From: Seminavis robusta
Lineage: Eukaryota > Bacillariophyta > Bacillariophyceae > Naviculales > Naviculaceae
NCBI GenBank assembly: GCA_903772945.1
Contig: CAICTM010000351.1
Coordinates: 1 to 64,000, forward strand
Direction: 5' to 3'
DNA: 64,000 bases
A model generated the notes under the pieces. The model was given only the letters and a program-made list of their open reading frames with translations. It was not told the DNA's origin and ran no database searches. The position numbers and the translations under genes were made by a program. Below are positions 53,709 to 63,913 of the stretch, piece after piece (the first letter of the stretch is position 1; the number at the start of each line of letters is the position of its first letter).

Positions 53709-56687
53709 ATGGCATCCGCAACAATAGGTAACCGAATGAGAATACGAAGGAGGAAGAGACCTCAGTGGGGAACGGCCATGGCGAATTGCATCCTTCTGTG
53801 GAGCTCTTCAAGTGCATCATGTACAGCCCTCCTGTTCCACAACAGCACTGCTGTATCGATAGTAGAGGGATTCTGGGGGCAACTAGTAGAGAACTCTGTT
53901 TGGCACAGAGAACGACACGACAAACCAAGCACTGTGGTTCTGGGGAATGACAATCAGCATGAGAAATGGTTGCGGAATCGCCGACGGACGCAACGCTTCG
54001 CCATGGAGGACACGGATTCTCCCACTTTTGCCCCTGTTGGTGGCTCTGCCACACTTCCTACAGGGCAACCAACGACGGTATCTCCGACATTTGAACCCAC
54101 CAGCCACCTCAGACAGGCTGCGCCGGAACCAAATGTTGGAAGACCGATCCCAGTGATATCCAAATCCACCAAAGACACACCCGCTCCCTTTCAACCGCTC
54201 AAGTTTGCGGCTGTTCCAGTAGGATTTGACGTCCTTCTGGAAACAGAAAGTCAGCAAGATTTAGCCGACATGGCGCAACAAGCCAAATTCATTCTCGAAG
54301 ACCACCTGGCTACTGGCTTTCAAGAGGGCTTTGACGCGGAAGAAGACGGAGTAATAGTTCGCAGCGTTGACTTGAATGTCAGAGCTTTCCTCACCAATGC
54401 ACCACCATCCAATCGTCGGCGTCGACTACTCCAACAAATCAGACGGTTTCTTCAATTGTCCAGAGCCATCACTTTGGAAGCCAGAGGTGTGGCTGGTTTC
54501 CAAGTCAATAGAGCCGTGGACACCGCAGAGTTTCTAGCCCAAGTCAATGCCATCATTGATGAGGCTGTACAGCCAGAACAACTCACAACTGTATTCCAAA
54601 ATAGCACATCCGGTCTCACAGATTACCGGGTATCCAGTGTCACCAATACGGAAAGCGCACCAGAAGAACAAAAGGACAATCCCACCCTAGCAGAGATTAT
54701 CATCGCCATCATATTACTCGTTCTGATGGCTGCGGGGTTGGTGGCATACACCTACATTTTCTATAAAAAGCGCAAGAAACGACTCAAACGTCGAAAGCAG
54801 TTTGGTGTTGGTCACAAACCGCCGTCGCCATATCCTCGTCCTCACGGGGCTGCGGTTACACCCACCGCAAGTGCTGTGTCATCTGGAGTTCCAGCATCGC
54901 TTTCACGACCAGGCTTTCCAGCTACGCCGGGGGTTGCCCATTCATCTTCCAGTGAATCTTCCTACAAGGGGCTTGGAAGTGAGTCGGAGGAAGAGGACGC
55001 TGATGGGTTTGCCAAAGAGCTACGGCTTGCAGCATCGTTGGATCGTCGGGCATGGGATGATTTCGAAAAACAATCACCTTCTAATGACAGCAAACCCAGG
55101 GCGGAACCCAAAGGTACCTATGCTGACAACGATGTGTACCGGGACTTGGCTGTCATCAATGAAGTAGAGAACCCCTACGGCTTGACGCAAGAGATGCCAA
55201 CCCAACCTGGAACCATCGGCCTTACTGTCACTGGAGATACTGTATCCATCCAAAGCAACAATTCCTTTCCGTACGGCGACGAACTCGAAAACCCTGACTT
55301 TATGGCCAGTCGGCAAATGGTATTTGGCGGCGGCAAACGTACAGACCATTCGAGTGACGGTGCAAGGGAGGTTTTCGAGGATGAGCAGGTGGAACGGGAC
55401 GACACAAATGGTGGTTGGCGAATGACCAGACTGGGCAAGATGAACAACTCCAACAAACGGAAAAACGCCCCTCGATTAAGCTTTTTGTATCACGGCAGAG
55501 AAATGAGGAACAAGGAGGACAACTCAGAGTCTACATCTGCAATGGACGAAGGCAACTCCTCTGTTCCCACTTCGGGTGCAATGCGTGGATCACCCATGTC
55601 ACAAAGCTGGAGTACTAACCCACCGCGAGTTGGTGGTGGAAGTAGCGAAAACGCTACATCATCCGCCATTCGTGGATCGCCACATAGCAGTACATGGACC
55701 AGTGCTAGCCGCGCTTCGTCTCAGCTTGGAGGAAGTCTTGCGGCAAGTCCAGGCTTGAGCACGGCTGCAATCAACGAGGAGGCTACATCCGTGAGTGTCT
55801 CCGTTGGTGACGAATCCATGCGCACAGCTGATATTGTTCAGGAAGTACAACGTCTGTCTCAGTTTGTCAAGACATACGAGAAGAAGAAAGAGTTCCGACT
55901 GAAAAGAGAACACGAAGGAGTTGATGACTCCCAGCTGTCCCAGTCGCTGGGATCCAGTCTCGAATACAGTAGCTCTTTGATTGATCAAGTAAACTCCCTT
56001 CAAAACGTGGTCCGCCAGGATCTGAACAAGAAGGTCCCTCCAACCGATCGACAAAACACAATGGCACCAATGACGCACGAGGCGGATTCTCTCGGTCGGT
56101 TTGCGTCTCGGGCCGTTGGAAACCGTGATTTTGATAATGATCTTCAATCCATTCAAAGTGACGACTCTAGCGACGTCGAAACGATGGAATCGGAAAATTC
56201 TCGCCGCCTCGGAATCACGCCTTTTCAGGTGCAAAACCCCAGCACTCTGCAGCGATCCCCTGTTTCATCCGTTGCTTCCTACCAGAATCACCCTGGATCT
56301 ATGTACAGAAGAAACATCTCCCCGGAAAGTGCACAGCAACATACTCCAACCAGTGCCGGCAGCCAGCATCATGCTAGTGGTCATTACCATGACGGGGCAG
56401 CCAGATCCAACAGCAACAACTTGTCCTCACTGAGAACGACGGATGCTATTTTGGATGGATCACTAGAAGAAGATGCCGTGGCCCCCTCGGACGAGTTCAG
56501 ACGACCGGCAACGGGCCCTGAACGCGCTCCGTTCCAAGCGCCGCTTCGGAGTCCCCAAACGATCACACCACGGCAACGGAGCAAGAACAAGGGTGGCTTC
56601 AATAACATTGTGTCCAAGTTTGAGGCGAGCAGTGCAGAAAGGGATCCTATCTATCCCCCCAGCGAGAATTGGCAATACAACTATTAA
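53709..56687 (+). CDS. Large single-pass membrane protein with Ser-rich cytoplasmic tail
   Basis: This is a 992-aa intronless frame; ATG 53709 is the first in frame, and 53739 would also work. An Arg-rich start and a moderately hydrophobic stretch (MANCILLWSSSSASC) suggest a signal anchor or a signal peptide with a long n-region. The ectodomain includes a Pro/Thr-rich stalk (DSPTFAPVGGSATLPTGQPT) and a SEA-like segment (VGFDVLLETESQQDLADMA onward). A membrane span at about 330-352 (IIIAIILLVLMAAGLVAYTY) is followed by KKRKKRLKRRK. The ~600-residue tail is Ser/Asn/Gly-rich with a short coiled-coil segment (EVQRLSQFVKTYEKKKEF). The layout matches the gene at 1926. The likely role is a surface adhesion or sensing protein; unproven. 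Confidence 0.75.
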   Translation: MASATIGNRMRIRRRKRPQWGTAMANCILLWSSSSASCTALLFHNSTAVSIVEGFWGQLVENSVWHRERHDKPSTVVLGNDNQHEKWLRNRRRTQRFAMEDTDSPTFAPVGGSATLPTGQPTTVSPTFEPTSHLRQAAPEPNVGRPIPVISKSTKDTPAPFQPLKFAAVPVGFDVLLETESQQDLADMAQQAKFILEDHLATGFQEGFDAEEDGVIVRSVDLNVRAFLTNAPPSNRRRRLLQQIRRFLQLSRAITLEARGVAGFQVNRAVDTAEFLAQVNAIIDEAVQPEQLTTVFQNSTSGLTDYRVSSVTNTESAPEEQKDNPTLAEIIIAIILLVLMAAGLVAYTYIFYKKRKKRLKRRKQFGVGHKPPSPYPRPHGAAVTPTASAVSSGVPASLSRPGFPATPGVAHSSSSESSYKGLGSESEEEDADGFAKELRLAASLDRRAWDDFEKQSPSNDSKPRAEPKGTYADNDVYRDLAVINEVENPYGLTQEMPTQPGTIGLTVTGDTVSIQSNNSFPYGDELENPDFMASRQMVFGGGKRTDHSSDGAREVFEDEQVERDDTNGGWRMTRLGKMNNSNKRKNAPRLSFLYHGREMRNKEDNSESTSAMDEGNSSVPTSGAMRGSPMSQSWSTNPPRVGGGSSENATSSAIRGSPHSSTWTSASRASSQLGGSLAASPGLSTAAINEEATSVSVSVGDESMRTADIVQEVQRLSQFVKTYEKKKEFRLKREHEGVDDSQLSQSLGSSLEYSSSLIDQVNSLQNVVRQDLNKKVPPTDRQNTMAPMTHEADSLGRFASRAVGNRDFDNDLQSIQSDDSSDVETMESENSRRLGITPFQVQNPSTLQRSPVSSVASYQNHPGSMYRRNISPESAQQHTPTSAGSQHHASGHYHDGAARSNSNNLSSLRTTDAILDGSLEEDAVAPSDEFRRPATGPERAPFQAPLRSPQTITPRQRSKNKGGFNNIVSKFEASSAERDPIYPPSENWQYNY

Positions 56688-57304
56688 GATTTTAGTAGCT
56701 ATACTGTTTTTGTCACCTTGCTTACAGTATTAGTTTCTGGTAGCCATGTACAGAAGTGTGGTTGAGTGACAGTCTACCTCCAACAGGAACGCAACCCTCA
56801 TAGCCGTGTCGGTTGTGCATGTAGCTACATGCACTACCGTATTGTGCCTGGGTCGGTCAAACTCGACGATCAGCTATTTTAAATACATGCAAGAGTGTCG
56901 GTCAGTCGATACGGTACAGTCTCTGCTTGTTGAGCGCCTGGAGCAAGTAGAGGCATTTCGTTCAGAGGGAGAGCCAACGACTTCATTCTCCTCGAGTTCG
57001 AGCATCGCCCGATTTGATTTGCGACTTGTCCTGAAGGGATTTCTGATCAAGTGTGGGTCTGAGTCTGTTTTTCGTCGCGGTACCGGTGATCCGGTGATGT
57101 CAGCTAACCTGAAGGCCTTCATTCCCTTTGGGTACCGATTCGTTAGGTGGATCTTTTTAGCGGGTGCTTCAGAAATGGAAATCAACGACCACAATAACTG
57201 ATGCATGGGTTCCATCTCCAACAGCATCGCATCGACCTTCGGCAAACCACAAAGTGCCATCGTTGAACCCCCGTCGCTTAGAAAGAAAGCAAGAAGAACA
57301 CATC
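56688..57304. other. Intergenic region
   Basis: This holds the 3' flank of the membrane-protein gene and the promoter of EB1. A GGTACCGGTGATCCGG motif lies near 57079. No gene is supported. Confidence 0.5.
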
Positions 57305-58927
57305 ATGCCTGCTGGAAATGCTGATGCCTCCGTCGGTGCGTCGCAAGCAGTTGTGTTGTGTGGATGTCATTTATTCTAAAAGTAGACGATTGACGGGATT
57401 AGTTGATCGAAGTCGCGCTCTTCTGACTCTCAGTTGCTCCTTTGCTTTCGACATTGTAGGAATGATGACGGGGGCTTACTTTGTTGGAAAAGTAAGTTTA
57501 ATAGTTGTTTCGATGAAAACAAGGGCGCTTTTTTCTGTGGGTTGTGATTGAAACCGTATTTTTGCTTTTTCTGACCATTTTCGGCTGCTTGCCAATAATA
57601 TTGGCCCTCGACTTTGCGGGTTCGTACTAGCGTGAGCTCCTTGAGTTTTTCAACAGCTTGTTGGAGTAAGTTTTTGTTTTTGAGAGATGCTGAAGCTGCG
57701 ACTACTAGTATCTGGGCGAGGCAGCCGCCTCACTAACCAAACATTTTTCTCTCGAAATGGCATAGTATGAATCTTTCCAAGATTGAGCAGACGGCATCTG
57801 GTGCAGTGGCCTGTCAGCTGTGTGATTGTAAGAGCCAATTACGTGCTTTTGTTACCATTCTGCCTGTATTACTAGTATAAATTTTTGTGATTTCTCACTA
57901 CGGTCAACACAACCCACAGACATTTTCCCAGGCAGTATTCCAATGAAACGAGTCAATTGGGAAGCGAAGTCTGACTATGAGTACATCCAAAACTACAAGC
58001 TGTTGCAACAGGCCTTTGGAAAGAATAAAGTGCAGCGTTACGTTGACGTAGACAAGTTGATTCGCGCCAAGTACCAAGGTTTGTTCACAATTCGTAGTAA
58101 AATGTGGGCTTTTGTTGTCAAAAAAAGGTGTGGAGTCATCAAATTTGCGCTCACAACGTTTGGGCCAAATAAATAATACAGACAACTTGGAGTTCTGCCA
58201 ATGGCTGAAAGCTTTCTACGATCAATCCGGTGTTCAACGACCTGATTATGATCCTGTTGCGGTCCGATCCATGGGCAAGGGAGGTAAGAAAGTAGGCAAA
58301 TATGTTGCCAGCAAAACGGCAAACAGAAATGCTCCCGCCGCGTCGCGACGTCCTGCTCCAGCCAGCAGCGGACCCAAGACGACCTCTTCGAGTCCTGCCA
58401 GACCCTTGTCAGTGAGGCAGTCTCAAAATAGCAACAACAACAAGGGCAGAAACGCGGATGCCGTGGTGGCCGATGCAGCTTTAATGAAGAAGAATTCCGA
58501 GTTGGAAGGCAAGGTTGCCGAACTCGAGGGATCCCTGCTCGATATTGAAAAAGAAAGAGACTTCTACTTCCAGAAGCTTAGAGACATTGAGATCATGCTC
58601 CAAGTCCACCAGGAAAAGGGCGCAGAAGCTGGTGATCCTAATGGAATGATCGACAATGTCTTCAAAGTACTCTACGCCACTACTGAGGCTCCTGTTGTGG
58701 TGAATGATGACGGCGAGGTACGTTGCGTTGACCACCTACTGTGTGAAACTGGGACGATGGCCCTCATCAGATGTGTATGACTTTGTTTTGCCGCTACGTT
58801 GTAGATTATCAACACTAGTAGTGTGAACACAAGTGCTGTTGATGTTGATGCACTTGGCATTGTTGACGATGCAGCCGATGTGGATGATGACGACCTCCTT
58901 GAAAACACTCTGTTCGAGGAGTTCTAA
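57305..58927 (+). CDS. EB1: EB1/MAPRE microtubule plus-end tracking protein
   Basis: Seven exons: 57305-57335, 57460-57491, 57631-57665, 57766-57827, 57920-58078, 58182-58717 and 58805-58927; they sum to 325 aa. The CH domain reads MMTGAYFVGKRELLEFFNS, then MNLSKIEQTASGAVACQLCD, YIFPGSIPMKRVNWEAKSDY and KLIRAKYQDNLEFCQWLKAF, closely tracking human EB1. A basic, Ser/Pro-rich linker leads to the EBH coiled-coil dimer domain (KKNSELEGKVAELEGSLLDI, KERDFYFQKLRDIE). The acidic tail ends in EEF, the EEY/F motif that binds CAP-Gly proteins. The first four exons are only 31-62 nt each. EB1 binds growing microtubule ends and recruits partners in mitosis and cell shape. Confidence 0.95.
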
Positions 58928-59190
58928 ATCATTGGACTATGGTATTGCTGCCAATGAAGCAACAATCGACAATTCAATCGCTTTTGCATTTCGACTGCTG
59001 TACACTGGGTGTGTACGGAGCTCTGATGCTTCTCTAAATGCGCGGCTTTTAGTTTGACCTTCAAAATAGAAGCAAGCAGCACAGGAGGCAGTCAGGGCTG
59101 TCGATTTGCAATGCACACAGTTGAAGAACGGTTCGCTGAACAGTTATGTGTTAAAAGTTTTATTAAATGTCAAAAATTTGAAACTGGTGC
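58928..59190. other. Short gap between convergent genes
   Basis: Only 263 bp separate the EB1 stop from the stop of the DUF4954-like gene. Nothing further is seen. Confidence 0.5.
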
Positions 59191-61281
59191 CTAAAGCTTG
59201 CTTCGTTGGTGTTTCTTGAAAGATCCCATGATGCGTTCTACCTGGACTTGTATTTCATTTGCTCGTTGATTGGCTTCTTTGATGACGGGATCATCCTCAG
59301 CTGCCGTGTGGCATCCAGCATAGCCTGGCACTGTCTTGGCTCCACGTTGGTCGTCTCGTTTCTTGCTCTTGAGGATAGAGGCTGCATGGACCTTCTCCAG
59401 ATCCGCCATCTTTGTCAGCAATCGCGCAATCCACGCGAATATGTTGTCGCTATCCATAGGCGGAAACTCATCCAACAGCAGAGACTTTTGGTAGGACCAA
59501 AGCTCGCTCGGTGTTTTTGTCTCCCATGGGAGCAATGGCCATGTCACTTGCTTGTAAAGGGCATCGACGCTTTCCACGGTATGACCTGCTGCTACTGATG
59601 AAAATTCGTGTTTCAATTCTTGCTCTGTGATGGTTCCACCATCCTGTTGCATCATCCAAAACAGGATTCCCTCCAGAGCAAATCTCTGAATGCATTCTGT
59701 GTATACCTTGATGCCCGTTTGTCGTCCTTTTTCGGACAAGATATTGTTGCCAATGCCAGGAATGGCCCTGTCTGTGACAAAGGTCGTTGGACCTGCAGCA
59801 GCCTCCAAGAGCTGTTTTCGAGCCCAGTGACACATGTTCACCGTTTCAGGTCGAATAATTTTCCAGCCCGTGTAGTGTTTGTGACGAATGGCTTTTCGTC
59901 GAGTGGCATACTTTTTCTCAGAACGAGCAATAGTGTAGGGTGACGAGGAAAGGACCCATCCCGGAATAATGCTATTGTGGACATTGTCGTTTCCAGTGAC
60001 GATCAAACTAAAGGGCATGCAGACGCGTTGGGGTGGGAGGGTGGTCCCTGCCGCCACAATGGAATAGGGCGCCATGCTGAGGTCGACCGGGTACTTGATG
60101 ACGGTACTGAGTCCCCAAAAGACCCCTTCCCCCGATGCCACTTCTTGATCGGGGATGCGTCCCGTGTGGTTCGATCCAATGTTAGCTCCATATCCCACAT
60201 TACCTCTTCCTAGTGGCCACAAGACACTAATGATCAAGGATTGATGATGGGCGTTGGTGTTGGGTCCCAAGATGGAGCAGTGGCATTCTCCCGCAGACAC
60301 GTGTACATCAGGTCCTAGAATGGACGATGCGACGAGACTGTTCGGCCCAATATGAGCTTCCTCCATGAGCAATGTATCGGAAACATCGGAATGACTGGAA
60401 ATGGAGGCCTTCCACTGCAACCGAGCATTGTGAACGGTCGACGAGTGTTGAATTGTGCTCGTGGGAAGCATGACAACGTCCTTGACGTTTGTGGCGGAAT
60501 GAATGGAGGACGATGGTGCCATGTAGATCCCTTGAATAGTGGGAGTATCGCGTACAATACAATGCCTGGAAATGACATTTATTGGAATGGTTTCTGGTAG
60601 TGTGTTGTTGATGTTGTTGCTGGACAAGTTTCTCTTGGTGAGTTGCTGACATACTTGAATCATGTCACTTTCTGGTTGGACAATCAGGTTTCGTGCTCCA
60701 CCACTTTCGGGTCCCACAGATAGAGCCAATTGAGAAGATAATTTTGGGTTGGCCGTGATGGCACCACATCCCATGATGACTGCTTGTGGGTGAATATGGG
60801 TGTCACAAATGGCAGTATTGCCAGTCACCCAAGAATTCGTGGCCACAATGGAGTTGGAAATCAAGAGATTGGAATGAATGCCCATGGGACACTTGGTCCA
60901 TGGCTCCAACGATGAAATGGCAGTGTCATCCTTTGCGGCAGGAGGGTTTGCCTCAATAATCAGTACATTGGTTCCATCCAGATGAGTTTTGGACACCAAT
61001 GATTTCAACGTTTGACTCTGATCGACACTGGCTTGGTTGGCAGGACTCAGCAATAGCCAACAGTTGGACCAATCCTTGCAAGAGCAACCACAAAATGTCT
61101 CAAGGGTTTCCACTTCGGCAGCACTGACTTTTCGAAGCGCATACTTCTGGTCTGTTCCGACGGAACGAACACCGTTGGACCAGTGCGACGACGTAAACGA
61201 CCGAATCTGTTGGCTAAACTCCAATTGACGACGCCGGTCTTCGGCGGACGCCACACAATCGGCGTGGACACTCATACTCAT
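59191..61281 (-). CDS. DUF4954-like left-handed beta-helix protein
   Basis: This 696-aa intronless frame starts at ATG 61281. The middle 300 residues form a string of hexapeptide-like turns (SNLLISNSIVATNSWVTGNT, then IHPQAVIMGCGAI), as in left-handed beta-helix acyl- or nucleotidyl-transferases. The segments GYGANIGSNHTGRIPDQE, GEGVFWGLSTVIKYPVDLS and MAPYSIVAAGTTLPPQ match my recollection of bacterial DUF4954 proteins (Bacteroidetes, spirochaetes). The N-terminal part has a Cys-containing segment (ETFCGCSCKDWSNCW), and the C-terminus is helical and charged. No signal peptide is visible. The function is unknown; the family is often guessed to act on sugar nucleotides. The intron-free, bacteria-like family may reflect old lateral transfer. 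Confidence 0.72.
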   Translation of the reverse strand: MSMSVHADCVASAEDRRRQLEFSQQIRSFTSSHWSNGVRSVGTDQKYALRKVSAAEVETLETFCGCSCKDWSNCWLLLSPANQASVDQSQTLKSLVSKTHLDGTNVLIIEANPPAAKDDTAISSLEPWTKCPMGIHSNLLISNSIVATNSWVTGNTAICDTHIHPQAVIMGCGAITANPKLSSQLALSVGPESGGARNLIVQPESDMIQVCQQLTKRNLSSNNINNTLPETIPINVISRHCIVRDTPTIQGIYMAPSSSIHSATNVKDVVMLPTSTIQHSSTVHNARLQWKASISSHSDVSDTLLMEEAHIGPNSLVASSILGPDVHVSAGECHCSILGPNTNAHHQSLIISVLWPLGRGNVGYGANIGSNHTGRIPDQEVASGEGVFWGLSTVIKYPVDLSMAPYSIVAAGTTLPPQRVCMPFSLIVTGNDNVHNSIIPGWVLSSSPYTIARSEKKYATRRKAIRHKHYTGWKIIRPETVNMCHWARKQLLEAAAGPTTFVTDRAIPGIGNNILSEKGRQTGIKVYTECIQRFALEGILFWMMQQDGGTITEQELKHEFSSVAAGHTVESVDALYKQVTWPLLPWETKTPSELWSYQKSLLLDEFPPMDSDNIFAWIARLLTKMADLEKVHAASILKSKKRDDQRGAKTVPGYAGCHTAAEDDPVIKEANQRANEIQVQVERIMGSFKKHQRSKL

Positions 61282-62011
61282 GGGCTAGCTATAGACCCAG
61301 CTCTTTGTTGTGCTGCAAGGCAAGGAACTCCTTTAGAACTCGGGGATGGTGGTGTCAGACGAATTTTTCTGGTGGGCAGAACCCAAAAAAGGACGAAAAA
61401 TAAGTCGCCAAAATCTTATTGACGTTTCATACGTGATTAATCTACTTTTGTTACACGGGACTTATCATTTCATCCAGTCTCGCAACGGCAACAACAGAGT
61501 CACGAGAGAGCTTGTTGCTCCTTGTTTTACATTCTGCCACCTCTTACCTGGGTCCAAAGCGCACCTTGATTCTAGAGTGTTGGTTGCTTGTTGTTCTCCT
61601 CTTCCTGTCCTTTGTTTCGAGGTGAGAAGTGGCGGTCAAATTTCTCTTGTCCAAAGCCTGTTGGAGGTCTTTTCGTTGGATACTGGAGATGGATTCGTGC
61701 TCTTTTTGTTGGAGGCACTTTGGCAGAGTGTCGAAACCCTGATGAAAGCACTCTCGTTGAATTGACTGTTGCTCTGCGAATTGGTCGACTTTTGTTGTTT
61801 GTATAGCTTATCCTGTCACGGGCAGGTGTTCGCAGCGGAGACGTTGTATCTTCTTATTGGTACCACAAACCAACCCTTCCGTATTGTACCGTTAGTTAAC
61901 TGTTCATCATTTTATTGTTTGCTCACCAGATGCCATATTGCGATTATCTTACATTCATGTTTTTTGTTTGTTTCTATTATCACCAAGAACTGAAAAATTA
62001 CAACAATCAAG
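61282..62011. other. Divergent intergenic region
   Basis: This separates the DUF4954-like start (minus) from the secreted-protein start (plus). A 139-codon plus-strand frame at 61346-61765 has no recognisable domain and a Cys/Leu/Val-rich random look, and I do not call it. Confidence 0.45.
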
Positions 62012-63203
62012 ATGGGTAGCTGGACGTCATTTTTCCGATGGATATTGCTGGCTGCTTGGATGGCAACCTCAGTCCACACACAAACATTACAACCACTCCA
62101 AACCGTAGCACCGCAATTCCAGACGACAACCCCCGTTACTGCCGCCACAACAAATCCCGCCTTTGCGACGACAAACCCGGTTACAACTGCCACGGCGAAT
62201 CCGCAAACGGCAGCCACCGTGGCCACAATCCCACCCACCACGCTGGCGCCCAATGCGGACTGGACGGGATGTGTCGACCCCGATTCTCCTGACGAACCCA
62301 TTCGAATTGGGAAAAAGACCACAATCTGCATCATATTGGGATCCAATACCAACTGGAATGCCGGAGTGCCTCCTGTCCGATACCTGCGTCTATCCTTCCA
62401 ACCATTGGCAGACGAGTACTCTCGATTCCATGTGCCAAGTTGTAAGTAATCGATTTATGTATCATGGCTTGATGGAATGGAATGGAATGAGATTTGTTTG
62501 TCTGTAAGTAATGATTTCATGAGCTGACTAAGTAACTAACTGTGTTCGTCGTTTCTACATTGTCATCACAAACAGCCTACCAGGACCTTGTTACCACTCA
62601 AGCAACCCAGGTGTACAATGGAAACAACAATGTTACAATCCATGTGGCGTCGCAGAAGGTGTAAGTATCATCACCACCTTTTGTACTCTTCTAATAGTTG
62701 GAGACCCTGTGAACTAATTGTTTTTGTTTGTTTGCTTCACTCCCAGACTTTCCTTTCAACGTATCTTTTACGATCCAAACCAGGGCTCCGGACGAGTGTA
62801 TCCCCATTTGACGGCCATTATTGATGTCAGGAAGGGCATTGTAGATGGTATCACCTGGGACGACGGATGTCTCTTTTGCGGCAATGACAAATGCCTAGAA
62901 AACACATACGACTTCAATGGAAACGAAGGCAACCAAGAAACATTTGGGCAGCCCACCAAGGGATGCTTCATTACTCAACCGGAATGTGCCGCCTTTTTGT
63001 TGAATCAAGAGCCACGCTGTGATGTTACCGTGTACGTAGTGTGGACTGGTGATGATGCCGATGGTAGGGCTTTGCAGTCGTCAGCATTCCGCTTCTCGTC
63101 CTTCCCCGAACAAGAGTTGGCCAACCGAATTCAGGACAGTTTGCCAGAACTCCCCTTTGGCCTGACTGGTGGATCTACCTCTGATGCAGGTGGTGCAGCC
63201 TAA
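62012..63203 (+). CDS. Secreted Thr-rich protein of unknown function
   Basis: Three exons, 62012-62441, 62576-62660 and 62747-63203, give 323 aa. A signal peptide (FFRWILLAAWMATSVHT) is cleaved before QTLQPLQT. Residues 25-90 are Thr/Ala/Pro-rich with TTNP repeats, probably O-glycosylated. The rest is a cysteine-containing domain (DGCLFCGNDKCLENTYDF, GCFITQPECAAF, EPRCDVTVYVVWTGDDADGR) with no family I can name. It looks like the diatom-type secreted proteins found in large families. Intron 1 contains a (GGAAT)n run at 62473-62490. The terminal region (DSLPELPFGLTGGSTSDAGG) is not hydrophobic, so there is no GPI or membrane anchor. It is probably an extracellular or frustule-associated protein. 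Confidence 0.78.
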
Positions 63204-63913
63204 GTCAAAGTAGTAGTTCTTTATCAGTGGTAGTCGAGGTATATCGGTACATTGTGCCGAAGAATACTAATTAAACGGGTCAACATAGAGACGAAAAGCA
63301 TTGAATGGATCTCGATGCCCACAAGAAATACGTATTCGCCAGTCGGATGCTATGGGTAGCTGTAGGCTCCATAAAGAAAGGTACATCATACGTTTTGAAA
63401 TTGCACTATTTAGCTGCTTCAAATAGGGAGCAAAAGCAGTGCGATTGTAGAGGACTACGCAACCAAGAATCTAAGATCCAACCGTTTGCACACCACCGTC
63501 ATTTCTTCAGTTTCAGAGTTGCCTTCGTCTCAGATGGTTCCTTTGCTCACCACGTCTTCCGTTTCATCCTTCGTGATCAATGAACATGGTACCTTCGCTT
63601 TCACCTCATACATCTATGTTCTGTTCCACTGCAACTACCGGGTTCAATCCAACTTCACTCTCTGTCAGCATTCAGATTAAAAAGAACGAGTGACGAGTCT
63701 CAATCTGTATAGACGGAGGCGGGGCCGTTCGTGATGTGGATTACTATGTTACAGCATCTCACTCTAGTTAGCAGAGCCCTCAAGCAATCAATTCCAGAAT
63801 CGTAGCTCCTATTCTGCTCAATATCTCTCCTTTCTTTGGTGTTATCATTGTTGTCGTCTCTGAATCGAATCATAGTTGCATTGCTTTTGTTCCCTGTCAC
63901 ATTCAATACCTAG
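63204..63913. other. Intergenic region
   Basis: No gene is supported here; the 92-codon plus-strand frame at 63305 has no recognisable features. Confidence 0.45.

Noticed and set aside
61346-61765. 139-codon plus-strand frame between DUF4954-like and secreted-protein genes
   Set aside because: No recognisable domain, and it sits in what should be a divergent promoter.
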